NCBI GenBank assembly: GCA_934177725.1
Contig: CAKPPO010000014.1
Coordinates: forward strand, 1 to 47,739
Length of the DNA stretch: 47,739 nt
Reading direction: 5' to 3'
Source: an uncultured Clostridia bacterium
GTDB lineage: Bacteria; Bacillota; Clostridia; TANB77; CAG-508
The notes beneath the pieces are model-generated. The model was given only the letters and a program-made list of their open reading frames with translations, had not been told where the DNA came from and made no database searches. Every line of letters starts with the position of its first letter. Position 1 is the first letter of the stretch. A program made the position numbers and the translations under genes. Shown here one piece after another: positions 47,647 to 47,739 of this stretch.

Positions 47647-47668
47647 GAGGAATGTCCTCCTATTTTTT
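47642..47668 (+). terminator. Terminator after mreB
   Basis: AATAGGAGGA (47642-47651) pairs with TCCTCCTATT (47655-47664), loop ATG, then TTTT. The stem begins at the stop codon. The last 70 bases of the window are AT-rich with no gene seen. Confidence 0.88.
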
Positions 47669-47739
47669 ATATAATAGGAAAGTCATATAAACTAAAAAAT
47701 AGTATAAAATATAATTAAAAAACACAAATAGACTAAAGC

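Overview
The window comes from a strongly AT-rich, spore-forming Firmicute, most likely an uncultured clostridial lineage. This is inferred from AGA/TTA-rich codon use, strong AGGAGG ribosome binding sites, a spoIVB and a spoVG gene (the latter behind a sigma-H-type promoter), and the Gram-positive order of the S10-spc-alpha ribosomal protein genes. No tRNA, rRNA, CRISPR array, insertion sequence or intact phage was seen.

Layout: (1) 1-8108, a Tad-like secretion/pilus cluster: the end of a CpaF-type ATPase, one long protein that looks like a TadB-TadC fusion, four pilin-like paralogues, three of which start with the same eight residues MENASKAL (the fourth MENAIEAL), one further small membrane-anchored relative, and two TadE/G-like anchored proteins. 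(2) 8273-13873, spoIVB, murC, spoVG, a PepV-like dipeptidase and two small orphan genes. (3) 14354-15676, a type IV pilin-like protein whose C-terminus resembles the formylglycine-generating-enzyme/C-type-lectin fold used as the variable domain by diversity-generating retroelements, followed by a perfect 30-bp hairpin. (4) 15983-33627, the ribosomal protein supercluster rpsJ to rplQ with secY, adk, map, infA and rpoA; rpmD (L30) is missing. (5) 33778-34914, a second pilin-like protein with a tail-fibre-like C-terminal half. (6) 35037-47646, housekeeping genes: recN, lysS, a site-2 protease, tsaD, a TSCPD protein, a phosphoesterase, rplU-rpmA, trpS, DUF1653-obg, lexA, a small membrane protein and mreB.

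The most unusual feature is the ribosomal protein supercluster. Instead of gaps of 10-30 bases, many genes are separated by 50-370 bases that fold into hairpins, and these spacers fall into at least four repeated families (called A-D here). Family A has four copies, one inverted, with conserved loops and compensating stem changes. One A copy sits between a good ribosome binding site and the rplB start and is flanked by a 7-base direct repeat, so the pre-insertion gene start can be reconstructed. The spacer between infA and rpmJ has a 16-bp closing helix and a possible pseudoknot. These spacers, the MENASKAL pilin cluster and the possible retroelement target protein are the best candidates for undescribed biology.

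The genes fit together as a translation and cell-envelope core (ribosomal proteins, RNA polymerase alpha, SecY, MurC, MreB, two aminoacyl-tRNA synthetases, TsaD, Obg), an SOS pair (lexA, recN) and sporulation functions, with surface-structure genes inserted between them. All functions are read from sequence by recognition of families; no database search was run.
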